From contig JAJYXA010000509.1 in assembly GCA_021791235.1 (NCBI GenBank), forward strand, positions 1 to 9,566: a stretch of 9,566 nt of DNA, given 5' to 3'. Below are positions 1-7,531 of this stretch, piece by piece (position 1 is the stretch's first letter; each line of letters starts with the position of its first letter). The notes under the pieces are model-generated. The model worked only from the letters and a program-made list of their open reading frames with translations, ran no database searches and was not told the DNA's origin. The position numbers were made by a program, and so were the translations under genes. The stretch is from Pseudomonadota bacterium (GTDB lineage: Bacteria; Pseudomonadota; Gammaproteobacteria; Burkholderiales; Thiobacillaceae).

Positions 1-2222
1 TATTCGTCGAACTCCCGCTCCCACTCCTTGAACAGATAGAAATCCGCGTTGTTCTGGTCATAGCCGCGGAAATAGGGGTCGGTGTGGGGAGCGAGAGCCT
101 GTTTGAGAGGCGCGGCCTGGGGCAGGTCGTAGGCGTGGGGGCTGGCCAGCTGTTCCTCGGTCATGGTGTTGGAACTGGCCAGGTTGCTCACGAAGAAGCC
201 GTAGTTACGGATCTTCAGCCCGGCGCGCAAGGCGCCGTCCCACAGATAGCCGGCCCCATCCTCCTCGGCGGTGTCCGGCGCGGCCACGTCCGCCGTCCCC
301 GGCAGCAGGTCCGGGTCATTGGGGCTGGCGGGATTCTGTGCCACCCGTTCGGCAGTGGTGGGCAGGCTCACGTTAATGTTGCGGTTGGCGCCTTCCCAGT
401 CGTAGGTGAAGCCGCGGCCACCGTAGTTCACGGCGACGGTCTTCTCCGTGTAGTCGGAAGTGCGCGCGGCAGTGGTCCAGTTCCAGCCGTCGCCGCTTAC
501 CTCGCCGCTGTCGTGGAAATTGTCCAGGGTCACGTACTTGCGCGCCAGGGCGTGATGGTTGGGGGTGATGGGCTCGGGGAAGAGGGTGAGCGACGGATCG
601 CCGTTGCCTTTCTCCAGGTCGCCCAGCACCTGGTCGTAGGTGCGGTTCTCCTTTACGACGTAGATGACGTGCCTGATCTTGTTGCGCAGGAAAGACATCA
701 TTTCCCGGGCCTGATCGTGTTTCCCGGTCTGGGAAAAGCCGTTGTTCTTCGCGACCTGCCAAGTGAGCCTGGCCAGCTCCTGCTCGCTGGGCATGGGCAT
801 GCTCAGGAAGCCCGCCTTGGTCAGCTGCCAGACGTACTGGTTGTTGGCGAAACAGTCGCTGAGAGATCCGGCCGCGATGGAGGTGGTGTTGCGGCAGGCG
901 CCTGGGTTGGGGCCTGCGTTGCTCTTGCCGTTGACCACGTAGAGGGTGTCGCCGTTCTTGCTCAGACTCACCGAGTTGGGGTACCAGCCGGTGGGGATCA
1001 GACCCATCACTCTGCTCTTGCGTCCGTCATCATGCCTCTCGTCCCGATCATCGCTGCCGCCGTGCTTTGCCTCGTGCTCCATCAGGCCAAGCTTCACCAC
1101 GGCCACGGAGTTGGTACCGCCATTGGTTACCAGCAGAAAGCGCTCGTCCGGAGTCAGGGCAAGACTGTTGGGGTTGGCACCGCGCAGCTTGTCCGCCTTG
1201 GTCAGCACGCTCCTGGGCGCGGTGACGTTGAATTCCTCCAGCACCGTGTCGGTAGCGGTGTCGATCACGGAGACGCTGTCGCTGTTGCCATTGGCCACGA
1301 ACAGGCGGCGCTGGTCGCGGTTCAGGATCATTTTGTTGGGTTGCCCGCCCACGGGAATGCGACCGATCAGGGCAGGCTGGTCGGCGATGTCCAGCACCAC
1401 CACTTCGCGGTCGCGCTGGCTGGTGACATAGGCCTTGCCGTTGCCCCTGATGGCCACCCAGTAGGGATAGGAGCCGCCGCGCACGCCGGACCGGGCCGGG
1501 TCGTTCTTGCCCGGACGCAGGTCCAGCTCGGCGATCTCGGCACGCGTCTCCAGATCGATCACGCTGACGCTGTCGTTCTGCATGTTGGCCACCACCAGGC
1601 GCTTGCCGTTCCGAGTGACGGCCATGCCGGCGGCGACGGGACGCACGCGCAGGCCCAGGCCCACATTGCCGTGACCCAAGGCAATGGCGGCCTGTTCGAT
1701 CCAGGCTTCGTCTACCAGGCCGTATATGCGGACGTTGTCGTTGATCCCGCCGGAGACGTAGAATTCCCGTCCGCTCGGGTTCCAGGCGATGCCGTTGAAG
1801 GTGTTGGGCACCTGGATGACCTGGCGCTTGACGGGCGTGCCGGCGGAAATGTCGTAGACGAAGACGTACTCGTTGGATTCCTCGGCGACGCGGCTGCCGG
1901 TGGAGCCGTTATTGCGGTTGTAGCCGCTGGTCAGGATGAGCAGGGTGTTGCCGTCCGGGCTGGTGCTGGTGGCCACGGCCTGGCCGGCTACGAAATCCGG
2001 GCGGGTCGGCAGATCCGGATTGAGGGTCTGAAACAGCGCGCCGCTGGCGGCCTCGGGGGTGATGTGTACGCCCGTGGGCAGCATTTCGCCGGTCAGCAAT
2101 TCGCCGACCGGCTGGTGATTGCCGCCCATTGGCCCTTTGGCCAGAGCGGAGCCGGCGGTCGCGATGAGGGTGGCCGCGACGAGCACGGCGAGGGGCTTGC
2201 GTCTGATTTGATGGGGATGCAT
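1..2222 (-). CDS. Exported YVTN beta-propeller / phosphoesterase fusion protein, C-terminus cut by window edge
   Basis: Reading the minus strand from ATG at 2222 gives 740 codons without a stop up to the left edge. Residues 1-28 form a Sec signal peptide: basic start (HQIRRK), hydrophobic core (LAVLVAATLIATAG) and an SALA cleavage site before KG, so the protein is probably periplasmic or outside the cell. Residues about 60-490 are a beta-propeller with repeated YVTN-like units such as LVVANMQNDSVSVID, LFVANGNSDSVSVID and LLVTNGGTNSVAVV. From about residue 510 a phosphoesterase domain begins (HVIYVVKENRTYDQVLGDL; KENRTYD at 524-530). This ENR-[ST]-[FY]-D type motif marks the phospholipase C/acid phosphatase family (Pfam Phosphoesterase). 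The architecture matches proteins annotated as bifunctional YncE / alkaline phosphatase family. The substrate cannot be read from sequence. The start is supported by AGGAG 7 bases upstream (2230-2234). An Asp/His/Arg-rich insert lies at residues 381-404. Downstream metal-binding residues lie outside the window. Confidence 0.9.
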   Translation of the reverse strand, partial: MHPHQIRRKPLAVLVAATLIATAGSALAKGPMGGNHQPVGELLTGEMLPTGVHITPEAASGALFQTLNPDLPTRPDFVAGQAVATSTSPDGNTLLILTSGYNRNNGSTGSRVAEESNEYVFVYDISAGTPVKRQVIQVPNTFNGIAWNPSGREFYVSGGINDNVRIYGLVDEAWIEQAAIALGHGNVGLGLRVRPVAAGMAVTRNGKRLVVANMQNDSVSVIDLETRAEIAELDLRPGKNDPARSGVRGGSYPYWVAIRGNGKAYVTSQRDREVVVLDIADQPALIGRIPVGGQPNKMILNRDQRRLFVANGNSDSVSVIDTATDTVLEEFNVTAPRSVLTKADKLRGANPNSLALTPDERFLLVTNGGTNSVAVVKLGLMEHEAKHGGSDDRDERHDDGRKSRVMGLIPTGWYPNSVSLSKNGDTLYVVNGKSNAGPNPGACRNTTSIAAGSLSDCFANNQYVWQLTKAGFLSMPMPSEQELARLTWQVAKNNGFSQTGKHDQAREMMSFLRNKIRHVIYVVKENRTYDQVLGDLEKGNGDPSLTLFPEPITPNHHALARKYVTLDNFHDSGEVSGDGWNWTTAARTSDYTEKTVAVNYGGRGFTYDWEGANRNINVSLPTTAERVAQNPASPNDPDLLPGTADVAAPDTAEEDGAGYLWDGALRAGLKIRNYGFFVSNLASSNTMTEEQLASPHAYDLPQAAPLKQALAPHTDPYFRGYDQNNADFYLFKEWEREFDE

Positions 2223-2295
2223 ACGACTTCTCCTGTCTGGTTGGATGGACACGGGCCCTCAGAGACTGCGGCGCCGGCAAAAATTCGACCGGCAC

Positions 2296-2322
2296 CGGTT
2301 TCCGGAGGGGGCGGAAACCGGC
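2296..2322 (-). terminator. Stem-loop between the tonB-like and phosphoesterase genes, possible terminator
   Basis: A perfect 10-bp inverted repeat (CCGGTTTCCG at 2296-2305, CGGAAACCGG at 2313-2322) with a 7-base loop lies 37 bases past the tonB-like stop. On the minus strand a run of six T (2284-2279) follows, but 11 bases after the stem, farther than in a classical intrinsic terminator. It could partly terminate tonB transcription, act as an mRNA-stabilising 3' structure, or be a binding site upstream of the phosphoesterase gene. Confidence 0.4.
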
Positions 2323-2359
2323 TTGCTTGCGAGGCTTCAGTCCTCCTCGCCGAGATTCG

Positions 2360-3157
2360 TCAGGTCAGTTCGAACCGAAAGACATAGCGGTACCAGGAAG
2401 CAGGCGCCGCACCTGGAGGAAGAACAAAGCGCCAATGGCGCAACGCCCCCATCGCCGTCGCGTCCAGGTCGGCATGACCCGAGGAATGCAGCATCCTGAC
2501 CTCGGCCACCGAGCCGTCGGCCTCCACGCGAAAGCCCAGGGTCGCCAGCCCCGTCCGCTTCTCCCAGCGGGCTTCTTCGGGGTACTCGGGGGCAGGGGTA
2601 TGCAGGGCCTTGGGCGCATTGAAGGGGGAGGCCAGTGTGCCAGCCGGAACGCCGGGAACCGGGTGTGGCTCGCCACCCGAACGCTCCGGCAAACTGCCGA
2701 TTGCCGCGGCTCCGGTCTGTGCAGCGCTGGCTGGTGCCGGAGGCGACAGGGCGGTCGTTCCGGAAAGACGGAGAGAAGTGTTGTCCGACAGCCCGGAATG
2801 GCGCCTCTGTCCGGGATTTTCAGGTGACAGGGGCGCGGCCTCCGTTGCGGGCATCGCGATTGCGGCGACCGGCAGCTCAACCGTTGGTGTCGCGGCAGGC
2901 GTGGGGGACGACGAGGCCGTAGAGGCAGGGTGGCCTTGGAGTGGCCCGGGATTCGATGCGGTTCTGGCGTCGGACATGCCGGCGGAGATCGGCCCAGGCG
3001 CACGGGGATTCCCCTCAAGCAGGCGAACTTGAATGGGCTGCGCCGGCGGGCCGGCAGGCGACGGTGGCAGCACGAAGCCTGACAAGGCTGCGGCATGCAG
3101 CGCGCCGGACAGGCCAAAGGTCAACGGCAGGCGCATCGCTTCGGGGATCGTCATCAT
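2360..3157 (-). CDS. TonB-family energy transducer
   Basis: The product (265 aa from this start) has TonB layout. A single N-terminal membrane segment spans about residues 10-32 (LPLTFGLSGALHAAALSGFVLPP). It is followed by a long periplasmic linker rich in Pro, Ala and Ser (about 33-184) and a C-terminal TonB domain from about 185, with PEYPEEAR, GLATLGFRVEADGSVAEV, SSGHADLDATAMGALRHWRF and a final beta-strand YRYVFRFELT. The membrane segment has Ser17 and His21, the SxxxH spacing that in TonB couples to ExbB/ExbD. The linker lacks the Glu-Pro/Lys-Pro repeats of enterobacterial TonB. Such proteins pass proton-motive force to TonB-dependent outer-membrane receptors. No exbB, exbD or receptor gene is in view, so the partner is unknown. 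The frame stays open to 3373, but the extra N-terminus would put about 80 residues before the membrane segment, which is unlikely. ATGs at 3157, 3154 and 3136 are all possible and none has a good ribosome binding site. Confidence 0.85.
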   Translation of the reverse strand: MMTIPEAMRLPLTFGLSGALHAAALSGFVLPPSPAGPPAQPIQVRLLEGNPRAPGPISAGMSDARTASNPGPLQGHPASTASSSPTPAATPTVELPVAAIAMPATEAAPLSPENPGQRRHSGLSDNTSLRLSGTTALSPPAPASAAQTGAAAIGSLPERSGGEPHPVPGVPAGTLASPFNAPKALHTPAPEYPEEARWEKRTGLATLGFRVEADGSVAEVRMLHSSGHADLDATAMGALRHWRFVLPPGAAPASWYRYVFRFELT

Positions 3158-3514
3158 TGCTGCAATGGCTGCACACGGCCGCTTTCCGCAGCTTCGTGCC
3201 TCCTCTCCTTCCCTCGCCAATTTGATTACCGACATCTTTGCGAGGGAATATGACACGCTGTCGCATGATCGACCTGATCCCCGTTTTTTCTTTGCATCGG
3301 ACATCCTTATGATGACGTCCTTCGGTGGAAACCCGTCATGAGATGGCGTCGATACTGCGTTCATGAATCGCAAAGAAGTTCTGCATCAAGTCGACGGCAG
3401 TTCGCCGGCGTCGGGTGGGCGATGGAAGGCCGTTCCGGCCTTGCGCAAGAGGCAGTCAACCGGTAGCGCCGGGCCGCCGGGTTGCGCCGTGTCGCCGTCA
3501 TGGCCGATCGCGCG

Positions 3515-3679
3515 CCTGTCTCCAGGCAGGACAGGGGAATTTCCAAGGATGCCGGGAAGGCCTTCCCAACGTTGACTGTCCGCTTAAGGAGGAGGGTGGG
3601 ATCTCCATGATTCTCCTCCGGGCCGGCCGTTCTCGGCCGGCCCCGCCACTCGTCCCCCGCAGGCGAATCTGCCGCCTGC
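3515..3679. repeat. Cluster of five consecutive inverted repeats upstream of xfp
   Basis: Perfect inverted repeats follow one another. They are CCTGTC/GACAGG (3515-3520 and 3530-3535), the palindrome GGGAAGGCCTTCCC (3554-3567), GGAGGAG/CTCCTCC (3588-3594 and 3613-3619), a 10-bp stem GGGCCGGCCG/CGGCCGGCCC around TTCT (3620-3629 and 3634-3643), and GCAGGCG/CGCCTGC (3659-3665 and 3673-3679). None is followed by a T run, so they do not look like simple terminators. They could be a structured 5' leader, an unannotated RNA or operator sites. Short stems are expected by chance in such GC-rich DNA, but this density is not seen elsewhere in the window's spacers. Confidence 0.5.
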
Positions 3680-3729
3680 GCGGCCTGCTTTCCCCAAGGT
3701 TTTGCCAGATATCAGTGCCCCCTGGATAG
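3588..3729 (+). other. Possible 40-codon leader reading frame with a sequestered ribosome binding site
   Basis: A strong Shine-Dalgarno sequence (AAGGAGGAGGG, 3586-3596) precedes ATG at 3607, opening a 40-codon frame that ends with TAG at 3727-3729, 72 bases before the xfp start. The translation begins MILLRAGRSRPAPP and is Arg/Pro-rich with no recognisable domain. GGAGGAG (3588-3594) is exactly complementary to CTCCTCC (3613-3619) just inside the frame, so the folded RNA would hide the binding site and hold the start codon in the loop. There is no proof it is translated. The match may be accidental. Confidence 0.2.
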
Positions 3730-3737
3730 CTCGGCGG

Positions 3738-3767
3738 CTGTTTGAATCCCACGCGACGTCCTACAAT
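3738..3767 (+). promoter_or_regulatory. Candidate sigma-70 -10 element for xfp-ackA
   Basis: TACAAT at 3762-3767 matches five of six bases of the TATAAT -10 consensus. It would start transcription near 3774, leaving a leader of roughly 28 bases before the xfp ATG at 3802, with the ribosome binding site in it. The -35 side is poor: TTTGAA at 3741-3746 is only 15 bases away and weakly matched. An alternative with a better -35 (TTGCCA, 3702-3707) has only a weak -10 (GATAGC, 3725-3730) at 17-base spacing. Confidence 0.3.
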
Positions 3768-3801
3768 CGAACCTGATCTGCTCAGGCATAGGGAGAACAG
3801 G

Positions 3802-6162
3802 ATGGGTTCGCTTGCTGCCGGACTGGGGTCCGAAGAGCTCGACCGCATGGACGCCTATTGGCGCGCGGCCAATTACCTTTCGGTGGGGCAGATTTATCTG
3901 CTCGACAATCCGCTGCTGAAGCGGCCGCTGGAGCCGGCGCACATCAAGCCGCGCCTGCTTGGGCATTGGGGGACCACGCCGGGGCTGAACTTCATTTACG
4001 TGCACATGAACCGGGCCATCCGGCAGCACGGGCTCGGCATGATCTACGTCGCGGGCCCCGGCCACGGCGGGCCGGCGGTGGTGGCGAACACTTACCTCGA
4101 AGGCAGCTACAGCGAACTGTATCCCGACATCACCCAGGACGAGGAGGGCATGCGGCGGCTGTTCCGGCAGTTTTCCTTTCCCGGCGGCATTCCCAGCCAC
4201 GCCGCGCCGGAGACGCCCGGTTCCATCCACGAGGGCGGCGAACTGGGCTATGCGCTGCTTCACGCCTATGGCGCGGTATTCGACAACCCCGACCTCGTCG
4301 CGTGCTGCGTGGTGGGCGACGGCGAGGCGGAAACCGGCCCGCTTGCCGCCTCCTGGCATTCCAACAAGTTTCTCGATCCGCGCCGCGACGGCGCGGTGCT
4401 GCCGATCCTGCACCTCAACGGCTACAAGATCGCCAACCCGGCGGTGCTGGCCCGCATTCCCCGCGCCGAGTTGGAAAGCCTGTTCGTGGGCTACGGCTAC
4501 CGGCCCCATTTCGTGGAAGGCGATGCGCCCGCGGCGATGCACCCGTTGATGGCGGCCACGGTCGATACGGCGATTGCGGAAATACGCGAAATCCAGCGCA
4601 AGGCGCGCGAGGAGGGCGACGTCAGCCGTCCGCTGTGGCCGATGATCGTGCTGCGCTCGCCCAAGGGCTGGACCGGCCCGAAGGAGGTGGACGGCCAGAA
4701 AACCGAGGGCTATTGGCGTTCGCACCAGGTGCCGTTCGGCGACATGGACAAGCCGGAACACGTGCGCCTGCTGGAAGCCTGGATGCGTTCCTACCGGCCG
4801 GAGGAGTTATTCGACGCCGACGGCCGGCTCAGGCCGGAACTGGCCGGGCTCGCGCCGCGCGGCGAGCGGCGCATGGGGGCGAATCCCCACGCCAACGGCG
4901 GCAAACTGCTGCGCGACCTGCGCCTGCCGGATTTCCGCGACTACCGAGTGGACGTGCCGGCGCCCGGCGGCGTAGTGGCCGAGTCCACCCGGACGATGGG
5001 CACCTTCCTGCGCGACGTGATGCGGCACAATCCCGGGAACTTCCGCGTCTTCGGCCCGGACGAGACCAGTTCCAACCGGCTGGGCGCGCTGTTCGAAGTC
5101 ACCGACCGCACCTGGATGGCCGAGCGTTACGACTACGACGACCATCTCGCGCCCGACGGCCGGGTGATGGAAATCCTCTCCGAACATGCCTGCCAGGGCT
5201 GGCTCGAAGGCTATCTTCTCACCGGCCGCCACGGGCTGTTCTCCTGCTACGAGGCCTTCATCCACATCGTCGATTCGATGTTCAACCAGCACGCCAAGTG
5301 GCTCAAGGTGTGCCGCGAGATTCCCTGGCGCCGCCCCGTGGCCTCGCTCAACATCCTGCTCACCTCGCACGTTTGGCGCCAGGACCACAACGGCTTCTCG
5401 CACCAGGACCCCGGTTTCATCGACCACGTGATGAACAAGAAGGCCGACATCATCCGCGTGTATCTGCCGCCGGATGCCAACACCCTGCTGTACGTCACCG
5501 ACCGGTGCCTGAAGAGCCGCAACCTGGTGAACGTCATCGTCGCCGGCAAGCAGCCCCAGCAGCAATGGCTGGACATGGACGCCGCGCTCAACCACGCCGG
5601 CGCCGGCATCGGCATGTGGGAGTGGGCGTGCAACGACCAGGACGGCGAACCGGACGTGGTGCTGGCGGCGGCCGGCGACGTGCCCACGCTGGAAATGCTG
5701 GCGGCCGTGGACATCCTGCGCGGGCTCGCGCCCGAGCTGGCAATCCGCTTCATCAACGTGGTCGACCTGATGACCCTGCAACCGCAGGAGGAGCACCCGC
5801 ACGGCCTGTCCGACGCGGAATTCGATACCCTGTTCACCGCCGACAGGCCGGTCATCTTCGCCTACCACGGCTATCCCTGGCTGATCCACCGCCTCACCTA
5901 CCGCCGCACCAACCACGGCAACCTGCACGTGCGCGGCTACAAGGAGGAGGGCACGACCACCACGCCGTTCGACATGGCGGTGCTCAACACCCTCGACCGC
6001 TTCCACCTGGTGATGGACGTGGCCAGGCGGGTGCCGAAGCTGCAGGCGCAGGCCGCGCACATCAGGCAGCGCATGCGCGACAAACTCAGCGAGCACACGC
6101 AATACATCCATCTGCACGGCGAGGACATGCCCGAGATCCGCGACTGGAAATGGTCGCGATGA
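3802..6162 (+). CDS. xfp: Xylulose 5-phosphate/fructose 6-phosphate phosphoketolase
   Basis: This thiamine-diphosphate enzyme splits xylulose 5-phosphate (often also fructose 6-phosphate) with phosphate into acetyl phosphate and glyceraldehyde 3-phosphate (or erythrose 4-phosphate), in the cytoplasm. The 786-residue product has the family's usual length (about 790-800). Family motifs run in order: [11 protein letters not shown] (His55), [21 protein letters not shown] (His88), [10 protein letters not shown] (His133), the signature EGGELGY (Glu144), the diphosphate/metal motif [11 protein letters not shown] (from 172), YWRSHQVP (His308), [10 protein letters not shown] (Glu421, Ser424), [12 protein letters not shown] (Glu461), [10 protein letters not shown] (Gln527, His529, His534) and AGKQPQQQW (Lys583). 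These correspond to active-site and phosphate-binding residues known from bifidobacterial enzymes, so the protein should be active. The ATG at 3802 has GGGAG 6 bases upstream. An in-frame TTG at 3742 is less likely, since the added residues resemble nothing. The stop overlaps the ackA start by 4 bases. Substrate preference cannot be decided by reading. Confidence 0.97.
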   Translation: MGSLAAGLGSEELDRMDAYWRAANYLSVGQIYLLDNPLLKRPLEPAHIKPRLLGHWGTTPGLNFIYVHMNRAIRQHGLGMIYVAGPGHGGPAVVANTYLEGSYSELYPDITQDEEGMRRLFRQFSFPGGIPSHAAPETPGSIHEGGELGYALLHAYGAVFDNPDLVACCVVGDGEAETGPLAASWHSNKFLDPRRDGAVLPILHLNGYKIANPAVLARIPRAELESLFVGYGYRPHFVEGDAPAAMHPLMAATVDTAIAEIREIQRKAREEGDVSRPLWPMIVLRSPKGWTGPKEVDGQKTEGYWRSHQVPFGDMDKPEHVRLLEAWMRSYRPEELFDADGRLRPELAGLAPRGERRMGANPHANGGKLLRDLRLPDFRDYRVDVPAPGGVVAESTRTMGTFLRDVMRHNPGNFRVFGPDETSSNRLGALFEVTDRTWMAERYDYDDHLAPDGRVMEILSEHACQGWLEGYLLTGRHGLFSCYEAFIHIVDSMFNQHAKWLKVCREIPWRRPVASLNILLTSHVWRQDHNGFSHQDPGFIDHVMNKKADIIRVYLPPDANTLLYVTDRCLKSRNLVNVIVAGKQPQQQWLDMDAALNHAGAGIGMWEWACNDQDGEPDVVLAAAGDVPTLEMLAAVDILRGLAPELAIRFINVVDLMTLQPQEEHPHGLSDAEFDTLFTADRPVIFAYHGYPWLIHRLTYRRTNHGNLHVRGYKEEGTTTTPFDMAVLNTLDRFHLVMDVARRVPKLQAQAAHIRQRMRDKLSEHTQYIHLHGEDMPEIRDWKWSR

Positions 6163-7271
6163 GCCGTACCCTCCTCACGCTCAACAGCGGTTCGTCCAGT
6201 CTCAGGGCCAGCCTGTTCCGCGCCGACGGCACGCGCCGCGACTGGCGCTACGGCCCTGTCGGCCAGGGCTTTCCGCACGACCATGCGCAGGCGTTCGACG
6301 CGCTGCTGCGGGAACTGGGCGGCGCGGTGCCGGATGCGATCGGCCACCGCTTCGTCCACGGCGGCGAGGTGAGCGATGCGGCGCGCCTGCTCGATGAAAC
6401 CGAGATCGAGCGGCTGCGCGGCATCGTCCCGCTCGCGCCGCTGCACCTGCCGGCCAACCTGCTCGGCGTGGCGTGGTGCCGGGCGCGCTTCGACGCCCCG
6501 CAGGCGGCCTGCTTCGATACCGCGTTCCACTCCACCCTGCCGGAACTGGCGCGCCGCCTGCCGATCCCGCGCGCCCTGGGCATGCGCCGCTACGGTTTTC
6601 ATGGCCTCAATTACGCCTACGTCGCCTCCCGGTTGCCGTCGCTGCTGGGCGAGGCCGCGCGCGGGCGCATCGTCGTCGCCCATCTGGGTTCGGGGGCCAG
6701 CCTGTGCCTGCTGGACGGCCTGCAATCGGCGGACACCACCATGGGCTATACGCCGGCGGGCGGCATTCCCATGGGCACGCGCAGCGGCGACCTCGATCCG
6801 GGCGTCATGCTCGAACTGGCCAGGCGGCACGACGCCCCGGCCTTGAGCGATCTGGTCTACCGCCGCATGGGGCTGCTCGCGCTGTCGGACGGGGAAAGCA
6901 GCGAGATGTCGGCGCTGCTGGCAAGCCACAGCGAGGCGGCGGATTTCGCGGTGGACTACTTCTGCCGCCAAGTGCGCGCCTCCATCGGCGCGTTGGCCGC
7001 CAAGGCGGGCGGCATCGACGCCCTGGTGTTCAGCGGCGGCATCGGCGAGCACGCGCCGCCGGTCCGCGCCCGCATCTGCGAACCGCTGGGCTTTCTCGGT
7101 TTCGCGCTCGATGCCGCAGCCAACCGGGGCAACCGGGACTGGATCCATGCGGCCGGCTCCAAGCCCGTGCTGCGGATCGCGGCCAACGAAGAAGACGTCA
7201 TCCGGGAACTGGTTGAAGGCTTGCTGGACCGCCCGTCACGGCGGTCTTTCCAGGCAGCCGATCAAGAATGA
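6159..7271 (+). CDS. ackA: Acetate kinase, short divergent type
   Basis: The product transfers phosphate from acetyl phosphate to ADP, giving acetate and ATP. It is 370 residues, shorter than the usual about 400. Motifs of the ASKHA-fold acetate kinase family are present: [14 protein letters not shown] (Asn9), GHRFVHGG (Arg64), APLHLPANL (His96), [10 protein letters not shown] (Asp120), [13 protein letters not shown] (His148), [15 protein letters not shown] (His175), [13 protein letters not shown] (Arg208), [14 protein letters not shown] and AANEEDVI (Glu344). These line up with the catalytic Asn, Arg, His, Asp and Glu of well-studied enzymes. Differences are HGLNY in place of HGTSH, HLGSG in place of HLGNG, PLHLP in place of PLHNP, and about 27 fewer residues before GHR. 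The ATGA overlap with the xfp stop indicates co-transcription and translational coupling, and xfp directly supplies its substrate. An ATG at 6150 would add three residues and is less favoured. Propionate or another short acid as substrate is not excluded. Confidence 0.95.
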   Translation: MSRTLLTLNSGSSSLRASLFRADGTRRDWRYGPVGQGFPHDHAQAFDALLRELGGAVPDAIGHRFVHGGEVSDAARLLDETEIERLRGIVPLAPLHLPANLLGVAWCRARFDAPQAACFDTAFHSTLPELARRLPIPRALGMRRYGFHGLNYAYVASRLPSLLGEAARGRIVVAHLGSGASLCLLDGLQSADTTMGYTPAGGIPMGTRSGDLDPGVMLELARRHDAPALSDLVYRRMGLLALSDGESSEMSALLASHSEAADFAVDYFCRQVRASIGALAAKAGGIDALVFSGGIGEHAPPVRARICEPLGFLGFALDAAANRGNRDWIHAAGSKPVLRIAANEEDVIRELVEGLLDRPSRRSFQAADQE

Positions 7272-7278
7272 GCGCGAA

Positions 7279-7294
7279 TGTGACGTTTATCACA
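7279..7294. promoter_or_regulatory. CRP/FNR-superfamily-like palindrome TGTGA-N6-TCACA
   Basis: The 16-base site TGTGACGTTTATCACA matches both half-sites of the CRP consensus (TGTGA-N6-TCACA), with A/T-rich outer flanks (GAA and AAATT). It lies 8 bases after the ackA stop and 264 bases before the phosphorylase start. A Crp-type regulator (CRP, Vfr or Clp family) binding here could act on glgP, although the distance is long. The same sequence could also form a 5-bp hairpin at the end of the xfp-ackA mRNA, without a T run. Confidence 0.4.
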
Positions 7295-7302
7295 AATTCC
7301 TC

Positions 7303-7467
7303 ACCACAGAGATATGTCCCGCAGGGACGGTATCCCTTGGGACACAGAGGCACAGAGAAAGACAAGAAATCAATAGCTTGTCCGCACATGGCCACTCACC
7401 CGAGAGGTGACCGGGTATCACGATGCAAGTCTTTGTTTTTTCCTCTGTGTCTCTGTGCCTCTGTGGT
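7303..7467. repeat. Imperfect inverted repeat built of CACAGAG/CTCTGTG units
   Basis: A 16-base arm CACAGAGGCACAGAGA (7343-7358) is perfectly complementary to TCTCTGTGCCTCTGTG (7450-7465). The outer ends ACCACAGAG (7303-7311) and CTCTGTGGT (7459-7467) are also an exact inverted pair. Between the two left-hand units lies a small insert with the hairpin GTCCC-GCA-GGGAC (7316-7328) and a second TCCC..GGGA pairing. The right arm sits behind a T-rich stretch. Similar CACAGAG/CTCTGTG intergenic repeats occur in many bacterial genomes, from general knowledge. It contains no open frame of interest and looks like a non-coding dispersed element or remnant. I see no clear target-site duplication. Confidence 0.6.
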
Positions 7468-7511
7468 TCAAATGCGGTTTTTAAGGTTTATCCCAACCCG
7501 GGCAGCGCCTG

Positions 7512-7531
7512 GGCGCGAGTCCGCCTTTTTT
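7512..7531 (+). terminator. Weak hairpin plus T6 run just before glgP
   Basis: GGCG (7512-7515) pairs with CGCC (7522-7525) around a 6-base loop, extendable by one G-T pair, and is directly followed by TTTTTT (7526-7531). The stem is short for an intrinsic terminator but the placement is correct for ending the xfp-ackA transcript. It lies only 26 bases before the phosphorylase ATG, so it would act as an attenuator for any transcript reading into that gene. Confidence 0.3.

Larger units (their letters stand above)
3158..3801. other. Long divergent intergenic region between tonB-like gene and xfp
   Basis: About 640 bases with no convincing protein gene on either strand. Open frames here (for example 3363-3575 plus and 3361-3546 minus) give Arg/Pro-rich translations with no family resemblance and no ribosome binding site, as expected by chance in GC-rich DNA. 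The left part (3158-3510) shows nothing I can name apart from upstream codons of the tonB-like frame. The right part (3515-3801) holds consecutive inverted repeats, a possible short reading frame and a -10-like element, listed separately. Promoters for both divergent transcripts must lie here. Confidence 0.7.

Noticed and set aside
84..2387. Long open frame on the plus strand (767 codons)
   Set aside because: It is the antisense shadow of the propeller-phosphoesterase gene. Its translation is Val/Gly/His-rich with no domain, while the minus strand gives a signal peptide, YVTN repeats and a phosphoesterase motif.
3244..3256. Pho-box-like GTGTCATATT on the minus strand upstream of the tonB-like gene
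   Set aside because: Only one half-site resembles the CTGTCAT repeat. The second repeat at 11-base spacing is absent.
3158..3373. N-terminal extension of the tonB-like protein up to 3373
   Set aside because: It would place about 80 polar residues before the membrane anchor, unlike known TonB proteins. The open frame is likely chance.
3712..6117. Two long minus-strand frames opposite xfp
   Set aside because: Their translations are His/Arg/Val-rich without any motif, while xfp on the plus strand has full-length family conservation.
3858..6158. Plus-strand frame running from inside xfp into ackA, as if one 1137-residue protein
   Set aside because: Only the part from 6159 has family motifs (acetate kinase). 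The preceding part is an Arg/Ala/Pro-rich shadow of xfp in another frame.
7303..7467. CRISPR array suggested by the repeated CACAGAG units
   Set aside because: The units are inverted rather than regularly spaced direct repeats with spacers, and no cas gene is present.
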